Source of the DNA: an uncultured Lachnoanaerobaculum sp. | Lineage (GTDB): Bacteria; Bacillota; Clostridia; Lachnospirales; Lachnospiraceae | NCBI GenBank assembly: GCA_937925515.1 | Contig: CALALP010000004.1 | Location: forward strand, 1-8,249 | Direction: 5' to 3' | DNA: 8,249 bases | Shown: one piece after another, positions 1 to 6,453 of the stretch | Layout of the letters: the number at the start of each line of letters is the position of its first letter | How positions within the stretch are numbered: the stretch's first letter is position 1 | The notes under the pieces: model-generated | What the model was told of the DNA's origin: nothing | Seen by the model: the letters and a program-made list of their open reading frames with translations, nothing else | Databases searched by the model: none | Position numbers and translations under genes: made by a program

Positions 1-51
1 AGTAGTTTTTTCTCTATACACACTCATAAAACAGGTTTGTTTCGCAATTAC

Positions 52-888
52 CTATATATCCTTATAAAGATTAAACATAGTTTCATAGTCCCCTTTGAAA
101 ATTTTATAAATATCTGCTTGTCTTTCTATGGGCTGTAAAAAATACCTCTCATCTTTTGTCTGGTCATAAGAAGTAATATCTACAAATACCCACCTGCCGT
201 CCATATCTATTTGATTCCAAACATGATTGTCAGACTTAGTATTATCTATAAATCTTCCTGGTACAATATTTACTTTTAGCCCACAATATCGTCCCAAAAT
301 ATAAAATAAAGAGGCATAAGCTTGACAAGTTCCTTTTCCGTCTGTAAGCATTGGTGCAGCACCATAAACCTTAAGACTGTAATCATACTCACATTTATTG
401 CAAATGTAATTTACTATATATCTAGCTTTATAAAAATCTGACCAACCTGCTGTTACTTCCTTAATCTTTACAGCAGTTTCATACAGATTTTTAATATATT
501 TTACATTTTGCTCTGTTGTCTTTTGCGTACCGATATAAGGAATTGTTACTTTCACCTTATCCCCCATATCTATAAAACCGGAAGGTTCAGTGGAAATAAG
601 TGCATTATTAAATAATAACAATCTGGGATCTTTATCATATACTCCTACTGTTACATAATTCTCTCCTGATTCTGTTGTCTTTACACTTGCAAGAATTGTA
701 TCAACTCCCAAATTCCTTATAACTTCATCTTTCTCATTATTATATAAATCAAGTGCAATGTAAGTAATATTTAGATTTACCTTACCGTCAGGTGTATAAA
801 TAACTGCCGGATCAGCAAAAGTTTCAAACTTAAATAAAATCAAAAAATAAAGAATTGCTAAACTTAAATATATTTTCAATTTTTTCAA
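52..888 (-). CDS. Exported transglutaminase-like (protease-fold) protein, TTG start
   Basis: The N-terminus is MKKLK followed by a hydrophobic stretch (about residues 8-20) and a possible signal-peptidase site after TFA (about residue 25), so the protein is probably secreted or anchored outside the membrane. The C-terminal half carries the transglutaminase-core signature: GTCQAY (Cys188), DNHVWN (His222) and WVFVDIT (Asp237), in the right order for a Cys-His-Asp triad, preceded by a short helical segment containing CEYDY. The N-terminal 130 residues are beta-rich and I do not recognise them. The length (278 aa) is normal for clostridial exported transglutaminase-like proteins, which may act as cysteine proteases or in wall or surface-protein processing; the substrate is unknown. 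Start choice: a GTG at 897 is in frame but overlaps the Shine-Dalgarno-like GAGGTG (895-900), whereas the TTG at 888 is correctly spaced from it. The gene has its own promoter and is probably not part of the Se/S operon upstream. The family call is firm; the exact function is open. Confidence 0.85.
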   Translation of the reverse strand: MKKLKIYLSLAILYFLILFKFETFADPAVIYTPDGKVNLNITYIALDLYNNEKDEVIRNLGVDTILASVKTTESGENYVTVGVYDKDPRLLLFNNALISTEPSGFIDMGDKVKVTIPYIGTQKTTEQNVKYIKNLYETAVKIKEVTAGWSDFYKARYIVNYICNKCEYDYSLKVYGAAPMLTDGKGTCQAYASLFYILGRYCGLKVNIVPGRFIDNTKSDNHVWNQIDMDGRWVFVDITSYDQTKDERYFLQPIERQADIYKIFKGDYETMFNLYKDI

Positions 889-894
889 AATATG

Positions 895-900
895 CACCTC
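895..900 (-). promoter_or_regulatory. Ribosome binding site deciding a TTG start
   Basis: On the minus strand GAGGTG lies 6-8 nt before a TTG codon at 888-886 that begins MKKLKIY. The alternative in-frame GTG (897-895) is itself part of this motif and has no properly spaced ribosome binding site upstream (the preceding bases are TTAAATACT). The TTG start also gives the cleaner signal peptide. Confidence 0.6.
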
Positions 901-923
901 AGTATTTAACGAATATTCAAAGT

Positions 924-959
924 ATAATAATAGTTGTTACATTTAGTAACTATTATTAT
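924..959 (-). repeat. 16-bp hairpin in leader of transglutaminase gene
   Basis: ATAATAATAG (924-933) is perfectly complementary to CTATTATTAT (950-959). The bases between them continue the stem for six more pairs, two of them G-U wobbles, leaving a CATT loop. It lies between the promoter at 1007-1034 and the ribosome binding site at 895-900, so it would be in the 5' untranslated RNA. Neither strand has a U-tract after it, so it is not a standard intrinsic terminator. It could be a leader structure or an operator. Confidence 0.55.
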
Positions 960-1006
960 CTTAATCCTTAATACAACATTCCAAATAGATAAACTTATAC
1001 AACTCC

Positions 1007-1034
1007 ATTATACCATAATGTAAAAATTAATCAA
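1007..1034 (-). promoter_or_regulatory. Sigma-A-like promoter with extended -10 for transglutaminase gene
   Basis: On the minus strand TTGATT (-35, 1034-1029) is separated by 16 bp from a perfect TATAAT (-10, 1012-1007), preceded by TGG, which fits the TGn extended -10 element. The predicted transcript starts near 1000, giving a leader of about 110 nt. This indicates that the transglutaminase gene can be expressed independently of the upstream operon ending at 1065. Confidence 0.65.
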
Positions 1035-1064
1035 ACTCTTGTTTTTTTATGAATTTATCTGAAC

Positions 1065-1307
1065 TTATCCAAAATATACTAATCTCTCATATTTCTCAAA
1101 ATCTACAACCTTGTAAATAGCCTCACAATCCCTATCCATTGACTCCTTACAGCCTTCTTTTGCACTATATTTTATACAAGTCCCACAAGAAGAAGACAAT
1201 ACTCTTGGAACAGGTGCAAATGTACACTCAATCCCATTATTCTCTAAGTTTTTTCTTGTAATCATTGCTGATAAATGTGTATGAAATGTAGCTAAATATT
1301 CACTCAT
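1065..1307 (-). CDS. DUF3343 family putative Se/S carrier protein
   Basis: This is an 80-residue soluble protein beginning YLATFHTHLSAMITRKNLE, matching the small DUF3343 family, whose members NCBI names putative Se/S carrier-like proteins. The diagnostic core is PVPRVLSSSCGTC, with Cys41 and Cys44 in a CGTC motif; Cys28, Cys53 and Cys61 are also present, making it cysteine-rich for its size. The likely role is to accept persulfide or selenide sulfur/selenium on a thiol and pass it on. It is the last gene of the operon, 6 nt after the TusA stop codon, with no convincing ribosome binding site, so translation is probably coupled to tusA. The family assignment is strong. The carrier role is inferred from family and genomic context, since family members have little direct biochemistry. 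Confidence 0.85.
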   Translation of the reverse strand: MSEYLATFHTHLSAMITRKNLENNGIECTFAPVPRVLSSSCGTCIKYSAKEGCKESMDRDCEAIYKVVDFEKYERLVYFG

Positions 1308-1313
1308 AAAATC

Positions 1314-1520
1314 TTAATGTTTTTTAAGAACTAACTTAAAATCATCTCCCTCATTTTTTACAAAAACATCAAAACCATTAGACTTTGCATATCTTGTAAC
1401 ATTTTCCAATGACACTTGATTATCTACTATAACCTCAATTTCTTTTGAATTAGATTTTTCAATTTCTTTCTTTGTCATAACCACCGGAAGTGGACATGAA
1501 TAACCTCTTGCATCTACCAT
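1314..1520 (-). CDS. Stand-alone TusA/YedF-N-like sulfurtransferase carrier
   Basis: This 68-residue protein opens VDARGYSCPLPVVMTKKEIE, the hallmark of the TusA/SirA fold, with the active thiol at Cys9 inside CPLP (CPxP). The following VDNQVSLENVTRYAKSNGF matches the TusA-like N-terminal domain of YedF, the sulfurtransferase-like selenium metabolism protein. Canonical YedF continues into a DsrE-like domain of about 120 residues; this protein stops after the TusA domain (...LKKH), so it is either a one-domain variant or an ordinary TusA-like protein. A good ribosome binding site (GGAGA, 6 nt spacing) precedes ATG at 1520 within the 15-nt gap after yedE. Its position between the YedE transporter and DUF3343 suggests it relays sulfur or selenium from import or desulfuration. 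Confidence 0.88.
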   Translation of the reverse strand: MVDARGYSCPLPVVMTKKEIEKSNSKEIEVIVDNQVSLENVTRYAKSNGFDVFVKNEGDDFKLVLKKH

Positions 1521-1535
1521 GACTTTCTCCTTTTA

Positions 1536-2630
1536 TTAAAATTTTTCAGAACCTTTTTTAGGTAAATTTGCAAATGATATTATCAAAAGTATTAAAAGAC
1601 AGCCAAAAACTGCTACTTTTCCATAAGTTGAAATTCCACCCATTACAAATTCCTTAGCATCATTTAATGAATCAGGATTTCCTGCAAGTTTAAAATTATG
1701 TGCAAATGCCGCACCTACTACCATACCGATAACAGTTACTGCAGAATCTCCATTTCCCTCTGCTGCGAGTATAAGTTGTCTAAAAGGACAACCTCCAAGC
1801 ATTACACTTCCCCAACCTGCAATTACCATTCCAAGTAAGTTCCAAATATGTGCACTATGGCTTATAGGTTGTAATGCAAAACCTAATTTAAAGTTACCAA
1901 GTATAAGGTTTCCTACAAGAACAACTGCAAAAATCACAATAAAGCCTGACAATAATCTTGTGTCCTTAAATAAGATAAAATCTCTTATTCCACCAACTGT
2001 ACAAAGTCTTGACCTTTGGGCTAAAATTCCAACTACAAATGCAAAAGCAAATGATAAAAATATAGGTGCATGCTTTGCCCCCGGACCTTCCTTACTAATA
2101 AAGAATATTGTAGGAACTGTTACAAACAAAATAAGCACTACTGCCATTGAAATTGGCATAACATAGCCATCGCTTGTTCCAACATCATAAGAACGCTTAA
2201 GTGTAAAACCTTTGTTTATAAATATAATACCAATAAATATACCAATTACAAAACCTATAAGACCTACAACTGCGTTTAAATCTCCCCCACCTAAACGAAG
2301 TATCATTCTTAGAGGACAGCCTAAAAATACCAATGCTCCTATAACAACTGCCATTCCTAGTATAAATCTTGTTGCAGGAGAAGAACCTGCTTTTACTCTA
2401 AATTCCCTAGTAAAAAGTGAAATAACAAATGCACCTAGCACAAGTCCTATAATCTCAGGACGTATATATTGAACTTTATCTGCTCTATGAAGTCCAAGCC
2501 CTCCTGCAATATCTCTTAAAAAACAAGCAATACAAAATCCCATATTCGCAGGATTTCCAAATTTTGCAAGTACAAGTGCAGAAATTCCGACAAAAATTCC
2601 TGCTGATAAAATAGTCTTATCTGTTTTCAT
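1536..2630 (-). CDS. yedE: YedE family putative selenium (or thiosulfate) transporter
   Basis: This is a polytopic inner-membrane protein of 364 aa with about nine or ten hydrophobic segments in two homologous halves. The N-half has NMGFCIACFLRD (Cys33, Cys36) and GCPLRMILRLGGGD (Cys105). The C-half has RSRLCTVGGIRD (Cys210) and GCPFRQLILAAEGNGD (Cys281). These paired Cys motifs define the YeeE/YedE (DUF395) family, in which conserved cysteines line the thiosulfate path of the structurally solved member. The GLHRADKVQYIRPEIIGLVLGAF region looks like the selenium-associated YedE subgroup. I chose ATG at 2630 because GGGGG lies 5 nt upstream; an in-frame ATG at 2690 would overlap the preceding gene by 50 nt and add a hydrophilic 20-residue tail (MIRHCQQSKK...) unlike the family. 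The gene starts 10 nt after the desulfurase stop codon. The substrate (selenium species or thiosulfate) is inferred from neighbours. Confidence 0.88.
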   Translation of the reverse strand: MKTDKTILSAGIFVGISALVLAKFGNPANMGFCIACFLRDIAGGLGLHRADKVQYIRPEIIGLVLGAFVISLFTREFRVKAGSSPATRFILGMAVVIGALVFLGCPLRMILRLGGGDLNAVVGLIGFVIGIFIGIIFINKGFTLKRSYDVGTSDGYVMPISMAVVLILFVTVPTIFFISKEGPGAKHAPIFLSFAFAFVVGILAQRSRLCTVGGIRDFILFKDTRLLSGFIVIFAVVLVGNLILGNFKLGFALQPISHSAHIWNLLGMVIAGWGSVMLGGCPFRQLILAAEGNGDSAVTVIGMVVGAAFAHNFKLAGNPDSLNDAKEFVMGGISTYGKVAVFGCLLILLIISFANLPKKGSEKF

Positions 2631-2635
2631 AATTT

Positions 2636-2640
2636 CCCCC
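2636..2640 (-). promoter_or_regulatory. Ribosome binding site fixing the yedE start
   Basis: On the minus strand, GGGGG followed by AAATT precedes ATG at 2630. It fills the short gap after the desulfurase stop codon (2641-2643) and supports the shorter start over the ATG at 2690, which lies inside the upstream gene. Confidence 0.7.
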
Positions 2641-3807
2641 TTAAATTTTCTCTTTACATATTTTTTGGATTGCTGACAATGTCTTATCAACCTGCTCTTT
2701 AGTATTAAAGTATCCTAAAGAAAATCTCACACTTCCCCTTGGAAAACTGCCTAAAACCTTATGTGCATTTGCTGCACAATGAATACCGCTTCTTGTGTAA
2801 ATGCCATACTCCAAAGCAAGAATATCTGAAACTACTGCATTGTCAATGTTTAAAAAATCAATACTTACTATACCACTATTTCTAGCTCCCTCCTTTCCTA
2901 AAATATTCATATAAGCCTTATTTTCTATATTATAAAGTCCCTCAATAAATGTTTTATAAAGACTTGATATGTGAGCATTTATTGTTTCTATACCTACATT
3001 TTCTATAAATTCAAGCGATTTTTCCAGTCCATATATTGCAGGTATATTCAAAGTCCCTGCCTCAAATCTATCAGGCATGTAAGTCGGCATATTAAAACTT
3101 TCTGACACACTTCCCGTACCTCCCTCAATAAGTGGATAAGTATTTTTTGCAAACTCCTCTTTCATAAGCAAAAGCCCAATCCCTTGAGGTGCTAAAAGCC
3201 CCTTATGTGCAGGAACTGCAAGTGCTGATAGATTAGCCCTTTTAAAATCAATCTCTATATGACCTGCTGACTGCGAGGCATCAAGTATAAATGCAATATT
3301 TTTTTTCTTACATATCTCTCCTATTTTATATATGTCATAGACCTCTCCACTTACATTTGAAGAATGTAACATAATAAGTGCATTTGCATCTTCTAACATA
3401 TCTTCAAGTTGTGAATAGTCATTATTTAAACAACTTGGATAATCAAATTCATTATAACTTATATTTTTAGCCTTAATATCTATGGAATTTAATGGACGCA
3501 TAACTGAATTATGTTCTAGTGGACTTATCAAAGCTTTATAGTTTTCTTTTAAAAAACCTTTTATTACCATATTTAATCCCATAGTTGCACCTGAAGTTAT
3601 AACTACATGACTTATATTGTCAAAATTAAAAAGTCTACATGCCCTTTCTCTAAGTGTTAATGCTTTCATTCCACAGCTCATTGCCAAAGGGTACGAAGAA
3701 CGATTGATACTTGCTCCAACCTCATCAATATAGTATTTCATGGCATCACTTACCTTTGGTGCTTTCGGATATGAAGTAGCCGCATTATCCATATATATAT
3801 AGTCCAT
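2641..3807 (-). CDS. Class V aminotransferase: cysteine desulfurase / selenocysteine lyase-like
   Basis: This 388-residue PLP enzyme begins YMDNAATSYPKAP, typical of NifS/Csd-type proteins. Recognisable residues are His99 (PLEHNS, ring-stacking), Asp176 and Gln179 (ILDASQSAGH), the Schiff-base Lys202 (PAHKGLLAPQGIG), the catalytic Cys344 (RSGIHCAANAHK) and Arg361 (RFSLGYFNT, substrate carboxylate). The RxGxHCA...AHK form resembles the Enterococcus EF2568 subgroup, which co-occurs with selenium-metabolism genes. The expected reaction is removal of S or Se from L-cysteine or L-selenocysteine, leaving alanine and an enzyme-bound persulfide or selenopersulfide. It is the first gene of a four-gene operon with YedE, TusA and DUF3343, the likely recipients of the mobilised atom. 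The start at 3807 is supported by AAAGG 9 nt upstream; the next ATG (residue 6) has no ribosome binding site. Cysteine versus selenocysteine preference cannot be read from the sequence. Confidence 0.9.
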   Translation of the reverse strand: MDYIYMDNAATSYPKAPKVSDAMKYYIDEVGASINRSSYPLAMSCGMKALTLRERACRLFNFDNISHVVITSGATMGLNMVIKGFLKENYKALISPLEHNSVMRPLNSIDIKAKNISYNEFDYPSCLNNDYSQLEDMLEDANALIMLHSSNVSGEVYDIYKIGEICKKKNIAFILDASQSAGHIEIDFKRANLSALAVPAHKGLLAPQGIGLLLMKEEFAKNTYPLIEGGTGSVSESFNMPTYMPDRFEAGTLNIPAIYGLEKSLEFIENVGIETINAHISSLYKTFIEGLYNIENKAYMNILGKEGARNSGIVSIDFLNIDNAVVSDILALEYGIYTRSGIHCAANAHKVLGSFPRGSVRFSLGYFNTKEQVDKTLSAIQKICKEKI

Positions 3808-3840
3808 AATACTTAGCCTTTCATCATCAATATGAGCTAC

Positions 3841-3869
3841 ATTATAGCACTTATAAAAACTTTTGTATA
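3841..3869 (-). promoter_or_regulatory. Sigma-A-like promoter of the Se/S operon
   Basis: On the minus strand TATACA (-35, 3869-3864; 4/6 consensus) and a perfect TATAAT (-10, 3846-3841) are separated by 17 bp. Transcription would start near 3834, giving a leader of about 27 nt before the desulfurase ATG. The promoter is divergent from that of the AraC-type regulator. Confidence 0.65.
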
Positions 3870-3884
3870 GCTTTCTTGCTAGAA

Positions 3885-3923
3885 ATGTATAATAAATATG
3901 TATTTTATATATGTAGCATTAGT
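3885..3923. repeat. Three ATGTA units at exact 13-bp period between divergent promoters
   Basis: ATGTA starts at 3885, 3898 and 3911. Units one and two (ATGTATAATAAAT and ATGTATTTTATAT) agree at 10 of 13 positions; unit three (ATGTAGCATTAGT) is weaker. The array sits between the two divergent promoters, where an operator would be placed. The region is very AT-rich, so chance is a serious alternative. Confidence 0.35.
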
Positions 3924-3958
3924 AAATTTTTAGTATAAAAGTCTAATATAAATACTGC

Positions 3959-3987
3959 TTGTATTATTTGTTACGAATTAGTATATT
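3959..3987 (+). promoter_or_regulatory. Sigma-A-like promoter of the AraC-type regulator
   Basis: TTGTAT (-35, 3959-3964) and TATATT (-10, 3982-3987) are separated by 17 bp, with the ribosome binding site GGAGGG at 4015-4020 and ATG at 4024. The predicted start near 3994 leaves a leader of about 30 nt. A TAAATACTGC stretch (3949-3958) abuts the -35 and matches 8 of 10 bases of the repeat found upstream of the lipoprotein gene, hinting at autoregulation. Confidence 0.55.
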
Positions 3988-4023
3988 ATATATATTATTC
4001 ATCAATTAGATTTTGGAGGGTAA

Positions 4024-6294
4024 ATGAGAGCTTTTAAAGATATAAAACAGACATTACGACAAAAAACAATTTTAATCCAGTGGTTTTCATCTTATATAAT
4101 CATCTTAGCAATGGCATTTTTAGCAAGCATTGCCATTTATTTTTATTCCTATAACCTAATTGAAAAACAACAAAAAAAGCTTAATATTTTTACACTTGAA
4201 AAAGCACGAGAAGAAATTGATCACTACTTTTTTATAGCAAAAAAAGAGGCTCTTTCACTAACAACTGATTCTGATATACAAAAACTCTCAGGTGTAACAG
4301 GCGACTTTAGTATAAAGGACAGAGAAAGGATTTATACTGTTTATAAAAAGATAAATGAAAAGAAATTTATGTCAGAGGATTTTAAAAATATATTTATTTA
4401 CTTTCTAAACTCAGATTCAATCCTATCTGAACAAGGTCATCTTAGTAAAGAGCTTTTCTATGAACTTTATTATAAAAATGAAAATATGAGTTTTGATAGT
4501 TTTAAATATTTAATTGAAAACTCAAGCAATGATAACATTTGCAACATAATATCAAAAAATGATGAGGAAATATGCCTATTTCAAAAAGTTATTACAAGAA
4601 ATACAAGAAAAGACAGTGCAGTTGTGGTCATTAGCATTTCAAAAAATACTATGCTCAAAAAACTTGAAAACATTAATCTAAATGAATCAAGTAAGCTGCT
4701 TATTTTGCAAGATAATGAAGTGGTCTTTGGAAATGACGAAATTAAGCTTAAATCTAAAGAATTGAAAACTGACAAAAGTATAAAACTAAATGATGAAAAA
4801 TTTTATATAAATATCATCGACTCCAAAGAAAAAAGTCATCAATATGCAATTCTTACAAATGCAAGTCAAATTGAAAGTGAGGCAAATAAAATACAACTTT
4901 TTACAATTCTCTCTTTGTCGATTTGTCTGTCAATAGGGCTTTTAATAGCCTATAAGCTAACTAATATTAATTATGACCCATTAAAAAAAATAATGAATAC
5001 CTTAGGGGATTATACTTCTTATGGGGACTTTCAAAATGAATATGAATGGATACATTCAAAAACCTTAAATCTTACAAGAGGAAATAAGGACTTAAAAGAA
5101 AAGCTTTTACAAAGTAATAAAATGTTGCACAATCAAGAGCTTTATCGTTTAATAACTTTGCCCTATGACAATAGAATACAAAGAGATGAAACTAATTATT
5201 TTAAAAAATTTTCCGGCTACCCATATAATATTACTACTCTTTTGTACTCTGATAGTATTGATAAATGTTGTGAGAAAAAACAAATAAGCAGAGCATTACT
5301 TTGTTTTATTATCTCAAATATATTGGAAGAACAATCAAATGAGAATATTTATATTGAAACTGTTGATTTAACTGACTGCCTTGCCTGCATTTTAAGCTTA
5401 AAAATAGACCCTACTAAAGAAAGGGAATATATAGAAGAAATATTTGATAAGACCTTTAAATTTATAAAAGATATGATTGGTATTAACTTTTCAATAGTCT
5501 TTGGTTCTAAAAGTAAGGGAATAGAGGGAATATATAGTTCTTATATTTGTGCTAGAGAAACTTTGACATATTTCAATTTAGAATCAGATACTCAAATAAT
5601 TTGGTATGATGATATAAAAAATAGGCATACACTTTATAAATACTCCATTGAAAAAGAACAAAAGATTATAAATGCACTATGTGCCGGTTCTATAACTGAG
5701 GCAAAGACTTGGATAAATGAAGTTATTTCTAAAAATTATATACAAAGAGAATTGTCCTATCCTATGAAAAAATGCCTTGTTTCAGATATTACAGGTACTA
5801 TTTTAAAGGCAGCTGAAAAAATAGGAGCAACAGAGTATCTTTTAGAATATATTCAAGCTCAAACAGATACTTACTTAAGTGATGAAGTAAATACAGTAAG
5901 GTATTTTGAAAATCTACTTTTAATCTTAGAAGAAAAAATAAAAACTTTGGAAAAGCAAAAAAGGGAAGACACCAATCTTGGAAAACAAGTTATGAAATAT
6001 GTAAATGAAAACTTTAGTAATCCTGATTTAAACATTTCAATTACTGCATTACACTTTGGAATAACTCCCTCATATCTTTCTGCACTTTTTAAGGAGCAAA
6101 CAGGGCAGAATCTATTGGAATTTATAAATAATACAAGAATTGAGCATGTTAAAAAATTACTTGAAGAGGGTAAAACTTTAAATGAAATTTCAACTGAATC
6201 AGGTTTTAGAAGTAGTGGGGCACTTATAAGAGTTTTTAAAAAGACTACCGGAATCACTCCCGGGCAGATGAAAAAAGTGCAAAACTTAAATTAA
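4024..6294 (+). CDS. Membrane-anchored AraC-family sensor-regulator
   Basis: This 756-residue protein combines an extracellular sensor with a DNA-binding domain. A transmembrane helix at about residues 18-42 is followed by an extracytoplasmic region (about 43-288, helical at first, Cache-like in layout), a second helix (about 290-311), a cytoplasmic coiled segment, and a middle domain. There, FGSKSKGIEGIYSSYICARETLTY (493-516) resembles the degenerate GGDEF-like domain of YesN-type regulators. The C-terminus (about 652-750) has both AraC helix-turn-helix units: ISITALHFGITPSYLSALFK and LNEISTESGFRSSGALIRVF, then the family-typical FKKTTGITPGQMKK. Such one-component membrane regulators usually sit beside LplA-type sugar ABC transporter genes and control them, as the neighbouring lipoprotein gene suggests. 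GGAGGG just upstream, with slightly tight spacing, supports the ATG. The ligand is unknown; a poly- or oligosaccharide breakdown product is the usual expectation for the group. Confidence 0.9.
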   Translation: MRAFKDIKQTLRQKTILIQWFSSYIIILAMAFLASIAIYFYSYNLIEKQQKKLNIFTLEKAREEIDHYFFIAKKEALSLTTDSDIQKLSGVTGDFSIKDRERIYTVYKKINEKKFMSEDFKNIFIYFLNSDSILSEQGHLSKELFYELYYKNENMSFDSFKYLIENSSNDNICNIISKNDEEICLFQKVITRNTRKDSAVVVISISKNTMLKKLENINLNESSKLLILQDNEVVFGNDEIKLKSKELKTDKSIKLNDEKFYINIIDSKEKSHQYAILTNASQIESEANKIQLFTILSLSICLSIGLLIAYKLTNINYDPLKKIMNTLGDYTSYGDFQNEYEWIHSKTLNLTRGNKDLKEKLLQSNKMLHNQELYRLITLPYDNRIQRDETNYFKKFSGYPYNITTLLYSDSIDKCCEKKQISRALLCFIISNILEEQSNENIYIETVDLTDCLACILSLKIDPTKEREYIEEIFDKTFKFIKDMIGINFSIVFGSKSKGIEGIYSSYICARETLTYFNLESDTQIIWYDDIKNRHTLYKYSIEKEQKIINALCAGSITEAKTWINEVISKNYIQRELSYPMKKCLVSDITGTILKAAEKIGATEYLLEYIQAQTDTYLSDEVNTVRYFENLLLILEEKIKTLEKQKREDTNLGKQVMKYVNENFSNPDLNISITALHFGITPSYLSALFKEQTGQNLLEFINNTRIEHVKKLLEEGKTLNEISTESGFRSSGALIRVFKKTTGITPGQMKKVQNLN

Positions 6295-6323
6295 ATATTG
6301 AAATTCACTAAAATAAATATTGA
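6292..6323 (+). promoter_or_regulatory. Candidate AraC-type operator: 10-bp direct repeat, 22-bp spacing
   Basis: TAAATATTGA occurs at 6292-6301 and again, identically, at 6314-6323: same orientation, 22 bp apart, about two helical turns. Tandem half-sites on one DNA face are the known binding geometry for AraC-family proteins. The first copy overlaps the stop codon of the regulator gene; the second overlaps a TTGACT -35 box (6320-6325). A third, inverted copy of part of the motif lies at 6379-6390. That the upstream-encoded regulator binds here is inference. Confidence 0.45.
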
Positions 6324-6390
6324 CTTTGGATTTTGAGAATATTTTTATATCTATTTTGCACCTTTATTTCTACTTTTGAATATTTATTTT
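6310..6390. repeat. 12-bp perfect inverted repeat flanking the control region
   Basis: AAAATAAATATT (6310-6321) and AATATTTATTTT (6379-6390) are exact reverse complements separated by 57 bp. With that spacing and AT-only arms it is unlikely to act as an RNA terminator. It is better read as a third, oppositely oriented copy of the candidate operator half-site. Confidence 0.45.
6320..6348 (+). promoter_or_regulatory. Candidate promoter of the lipoprotein gene (distal)
   Basis: TTGACT (-35, 6320-6325) is followed after 17 bp by TTTTAT (6343-6348), a poor -10. A good -35 with a weak -10 and a repeat overlapping the -35 would fit an activator-dependent promoter. The transcript would start near 6355, about 100 nt before the ATG. 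Confidence 0.4.
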
Positions 6391-6406
6391 GTATATAAAT
6401 TATAGT
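6376..6406 (+). promoter_or_regulatory. Alternative proximal promoter of the lipoprotein gene
   Basis: TTGAAT (6376-6381) and TTATAG/TATAGT (6400-6406) are separated by 18-19 bp. This gives a leader of about 40 nt. The -35 overlaps the inverted repeat arm at 6379-6390. It is no stronger than the distal candidate; only one of the two may be real. Confidence 0.3.
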
Positions 6407-6453
6407 AGTATCATTTCATAAGACTTTGAAAAATAAAAAAGGAGAACATTCTT

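Noticed and set aside
1..51. Terminator after the transglutaminase gene
   Set aside because: Only a 5-bp stem (AAACA/TGTTT) is visible before the window edge; too weak to call.
924..959. Intrinsic terminator for the Se/S operon
   Set aside because: The stem is good, but no U-tract follows on either strand and it lies downstream of a separate strong promoter, so I list it only as a leader hairpin.
1050..1069. 10-bp tandem repeat (TGAATTTATC / TGAACTTATC) at the DUF3343 stop codon
   Set aside because: Only two units, 9/10 identical, partly coding; plausible by chance in AT-rich DNA and with no structural consequence seen.
1960..2472. Plus-strand open frames opposite yedE
   Set aside because: They lie antisense to conserved transmembrane and Cys motifs of yedE, have no ribosome binding site, and translate to low-complexity Ile/Pro/Thr-rich peptides; they are shadows.
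2631..2690. Longer N-terminus for the YedE protein starting at ATG 2690
   Set aside because: It would overlap the upstream desulfurase gene by 50 nt, lacks a ribosome binding site of its own, and adds a lysine-rich tail unlike the family. ATG 2630 has GGGGG at the right distance.
5871..6257. Minus-strand 128-residue open frame inside the AraC regulator gene
   Set aside because: It is antisense to the conserved helix-turn-helix region and Ser/Phe/Leu-rich as expected from reverse reading. No start signal supports it.
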